From: Chitinophaga niabensis
GTDB taxonomy: Bacteria; Bacteroidota; Bacteroidia; Chitinophagales; Chitinophagaceae
Direction of reading: 5' to 3'
Length of the DNA: 64,000 bases
Assembly (NCBI RefSeq): GCF_039545795.1
Contig: NZ_CP154260.1
Span: 4,097,001 to 4,161,000 of the forward strand
Of this stretch, positions 61,808 to 64,000 are shown piece by piece; the first letter of the stretch is position 1; each line of letters begins with the position of its first letter. A program made the position numbers and the translations under genes. The notes beneath the pieces are model-generated. The model did no database searches. It was not told the origin of the DNA and saw only the letters and a program-made list of their open reading frames with translations.

Positions 61808-62899
61808 CTATTTCATTTTCAAACCGGTAAGTGCATAAGGCGGAGTGCCCTTTTGCTGGATCAATACCTTGAACCGCTCTCCCATTTCCAGCAATAGTTT
61901 ACGGGTAATGAAGGCTTCCTTCTTTACAGCACTGACCAGGTCCATTCCCACCAGTGCAATGGTACGTAAGTATTCTTTCAGGCCCAGCGACAGGAGGAAA
62001 CCGGCCTGGTTGATTAAACCACAGCATTGTAAGCCATGTTGACAACCCCACTCTTTAAGTGCGGTAAAGTTCACGTGTGCGGTAATATCCTGGTGGCCTA
62101 TATTAATATAAGGCTGATCATTTATTTCATGCCTGTTATAACACATCAGCGTACCCTCTCTTCTTTTCTCTGAGTACAGATCCTGTGCAGCATAACCGTA
62201 ATCAATTGTCATCACATATCCTCTCTCCAATGCCTCCGCAACAGAGCTGATCCAGTCTGCGGCTTCCAGGTTGATCTCTGTTCTGTAACCGAAGGGCAGG
62301 GATATGCCCTGTTCATCCAGGTAGTCCTGTAAAACGGCGGGAGCCGGTTTTAAGATCTCCAGGAAGTTCTTATCCTGGTAATCGATATATACTTCTTTTA
62401 ATTCATCTTCCATCTTCACGCGATGTACAGAAAAGTTATCTATTAATTCGTTGGAGAGGATGCAGCCCGTAACACCATGGATCTCTTCAATTGCATCAAA
62501 CCAATATACTTTATCATGAAGGTGTTTTTGTTGTTTTTCCCGCATAAGCGGACTCTTTTCAATGATACAATATTGAAGATGCTGGTATAATGAGGTATTC
62601 CCGGAAAGATAGCTCAGGATATCATGGCAAAGCATGCCACTGCCTGCCCCAAATTCCACGATCGTGAAAGGGGGTTTACCCATAACGCGCCACATCTCTT
62701 CCAGCTGCCGTGCAATCATGGCACCAAAAGCCGGGGATATATACGGGCTCGTATAATAATCACCCTGCTCTCCAAACTGCTCACCGGAACCGGTATAATA
62801 TCCCAACCCTGGATAATACAGCGATGCCTCCATAAAATCGTGAAAGGAAACAGGACCTTTCTGCCGGATCTCTGCTATAATAATGTCCGCCAGTTGCAT
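61808..62899 (-). CDS. MidA/NDUFAF7-family SAM-dependent methyltransferase
   Basis: A 363 aa methyltransferase of the MidA family. N-terminal ASLYYPGLGYY and GDYYTSPYISPAFG, motif I in IVEFGAGSGMLCHDIL, then IEKSPLMREKQ and a C-terminal half with TIDYGYAAQDLY. The eukaryotic relative NDUFAF7 methylates an Arg of complex I; bacterial function is not settled. It lies 29 bp upstream of the sigma factor gene on the same strand, so its promoter may feed that set. Confidence 0.92.
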   Translation of the reverse strand: MQLADIIIAEIRQKGPVSFHDFMEASLYYPGLGYYTGSGEQFGEQGDYYTSPYISPAFGAMIARQLEEMWRVMGKPPFTIVEFGAGSGMLCHDILSYLSGNTSLYQHLQYCIIEKSPLMREKQQKHLHDKVYWFDAIEEIHGVTGCILSNELIDNFSVHRVKMEDELKEVYIDYQDKNFLEILKPAPAVLQDYLDEQGISLPFGYRTEINLEAADWISSVAEALERGYVMTIDYGYAAQDLYSEKRREGTLMCYNRHEINDQPYINIGHQDITAHVNFTALKEWGCQHGLQCCGLINQAGFLLSLGLKEYLRTIALVGMDLVSAVKKEAFITRKLLLEMGERFKVLIQQKGTPPYALTGLKMK

Positions 62900-62984
62900 C
62901 TAACGATTTTTGTATGTTTCATATTGATGATAACTCATAACGTTTGATTTTGCAATTAGAAAGTCAAACACTATGCCCATAAAA

Positions 62985-63011
62985 AAAGTCTCCGGAGATT
63001 CCGGAGACTTT
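62985..63011 (-). terminator. Intrinsic terminator for the beta-lactamase-fold gene
   Basis: AAAGTCTCCGG (62985-62995), a 5-nt loop and CCGGAGACTTT (63001-63011) make an 11-bp stem. On the minus strand it is followed by a run of seven T. It lies about 90 bp after the stop at 63104. Confidence 0.9.
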
Positions 63012-63103
63012 GAATATTTCTTTTTCCTATGTTGGTTTTACCCATATCATATTCTAAAGAAAATTCTGATAATTATACAGAAAAAACTGTGCCAGAAGAA
63101 CAG

Positions 63104-64000
63104 CTATAAGATCTCTAAAAACACCTGTAACCGCTCATTAAAAACATCTCCCTTATTGCAGTTAGTAAAGAACACGTAACCGCTCTTTTTCTCTTTATAG
63201 AACAGGCAGCCGGATTGAAAATTACCGTTGTTGCCGCCATGCTGATAAGCGATGCCATACTTCGTTGGCCTTATGGCTAATCCTAATCCCCAGGCCACTA
63301 CACCTTCATTGTAATTTTCAGGCACAGCTGTTTGCGCCTTGAACATTTCTTCATGTGTTTCATCCTTCATCAATCCTACCAGGAAATGCGCATAGCTCAC
63401 TGCTTCCGTATGCAGTTTCCCGGCAGCGCCAAAGGAAGTAGAATCTTCATCTGGGAATGCCATCGGCCATCTTCTTCCTTCTACTTTACCATTCTTATGT
63501 CCTGTTACTTTATGCTGCCCCATGAAATCATTATAAGTGAACCAGGCATACTGCATTCCTAAAGGAACGGCTACTTCCTGCCGGAAAACAGCATCCAGCT
63601 TGCTTAGCGGCATCTTATTCAGATGCGCCAATACCTTGGCCAGGTAATGATATCCTTCTCCCGAATAAGTGAAAGTACCCGGCTCTTTCTTAATATACAT
63701 ATCTCCCCGTTTGATCTGCCGTGCAGAGTCCGCCAGGTCAAACCAACGCCAGTTGGGAAAACCTGTTGTATGGTCCAGCACCATCCTCGCAGTGATCAGT
63801 TTATAACGTTGATCATATTCCAACTCAGGAAAAGGGAGATATTGGTACAGGGGCTTATCAAGGTTCAGCAAACCCTTATCTACCATTTTCAGCGCCAGGT
63901 AGGCAAATACCGGTTTGGATAAAGAGGCTGCTTCAAAGATAGATTGATCATCCACTTTAACAGGTGTAGTTGTATTGGTTACACCCAGTGCCCTGTGATA
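63104..64000 (-). CDS. Class C beta-lactamase-fold serine hydrolase, N-terminus outside the window
   Basis: The frame is open to the window edge, so only 298 codons of the C-terminal part are seen. The S-x-x-K motif is SLSK in FEAASLSKPV, the second motif is YSGEGYHYLAKVL and the third-motif region is HGGNNGNFQSG. This is the serine beta-lactamase/penicillin-binding-protein fold (beta-lactamase family, esterase or D-aminopeptidase-like). The GTG at 63955 is not the start because the family sequence continues upstream as RALGVTN. A role in resistance is not implied. Confidence 0.88.
   Translation of the reverse strand, partial: YHRALGVTNTTTPVKVDDQSIFEAASLSKPVFAYLALKMVDKGLLNLDKPLYQYLPFPELEYDQRYKLITARMVLDHTTGFPNWRWFDLADSARQIKRGDMYIKKEPGTFTYSGEGYHYLAKVLAHLNKMPLSKLDAVFRQEVAVPLGMQYAWFTYNDFMGQHKVTGHKNGKVEGRRWPMAFPDEDSTSFGAAGKLHTEAVSYAHFLVGLMKDETHEEMFKAQTAVPENYNEGVVAWGLGLAIRPTKYGIAYQHGGNNGNFQSGCLFYKEKKSGYVFFTNCNKGDVFNERLQVFLEIL

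Overview
The window reads as Bacteroidota chromosome, most likely a Chitinophaga-like member of the Chitinophagaceae. The grounds are a SusC/SusD pair, a sigma/FecR/TonB-receptor set with a DUF4249 lipoprotein, LytTR and DUF6597-AraC regulators, DUF6520 peptides, and promoters of the TTTG-N19-TAnnTTTG type. No rRNA, tRNA, CRISPR array or transposase gene was seen. Assignments are from reading the translated sequence and from family knowledge; no search was run.

Left part (1-13.3 kb): visibly AT-rich accessory DNA. It holds the tail of a gene cut by the window edge, small unknown genes, a frameshifted ADP-ribosyltransferase-like gene coupled to a helical protein, and a TlpA/DUF3738 protein. 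Facing the TlpA gene is a redox-flavoured cluster on the minus strand: a MauE/DoxX membrane protein, a membrane-anchored propeller-like protein and two cysteine peptides, one with UGA at a conserved Cys position. A SusC/SusD uptake pair follows.

Island (13.3-20.9 kb): bracketed by two pairs of Crp/Fnr-like genes, one pair degraded. Inside are two related Bacteroidota-type proteins of unknown function (14523-15086 and 15493-16245). Each is preceded by the same promoter, operator and leader arrangement, with a small HTH-like gene divergent from the second. The rest is a DnaD-like/DnaC-like pair and a lipoprotein with a possible permuted papain-like domain next to a small secreted protein. The twin leader modules are the strongest candidate for something undescribed.

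Middle (21-43 kb): ordinary chromosome. GNAT and AraC regulator divergent over 30 bp; a TetX-family FAD monooxygenase and an MFS carrier; a GH43 enzyme; a large heme c/HEAT protein; a truncated-haemoglobin remnant; a DHFR-like reductase; a signalling set of FtsX permease, TPR sensor kinase, LytTR regulator and outer-membrane barrel; an SDR enzyme, a DUF892 ferritin-like protein, a large probable alpha-barrel protein and a second TlpA protein.

Right part (43-64 kb): a compact ECF42-type regulon (AhpD-like, DGPF/YciI, ECF42 sigma, second AhpD-like) with two matching candidate promoters; a haloacetate-dehalogenase-like hydrolase; Gfo/Idh/MocA and LysR genes; a divergent MFS/HxlR pair with two palindromic operators; a six-gene tightly coupled run (DUF885 peptidase, DoxX-like, DUF2071, membrane methyltransferase, small membrane protein, MscS channel); a sigma-FecR-TonB receptor-DUF4249 set; a MidA-type methyltransferase; and a class C beta-lactamase-fold hydrolase cut by the window end.
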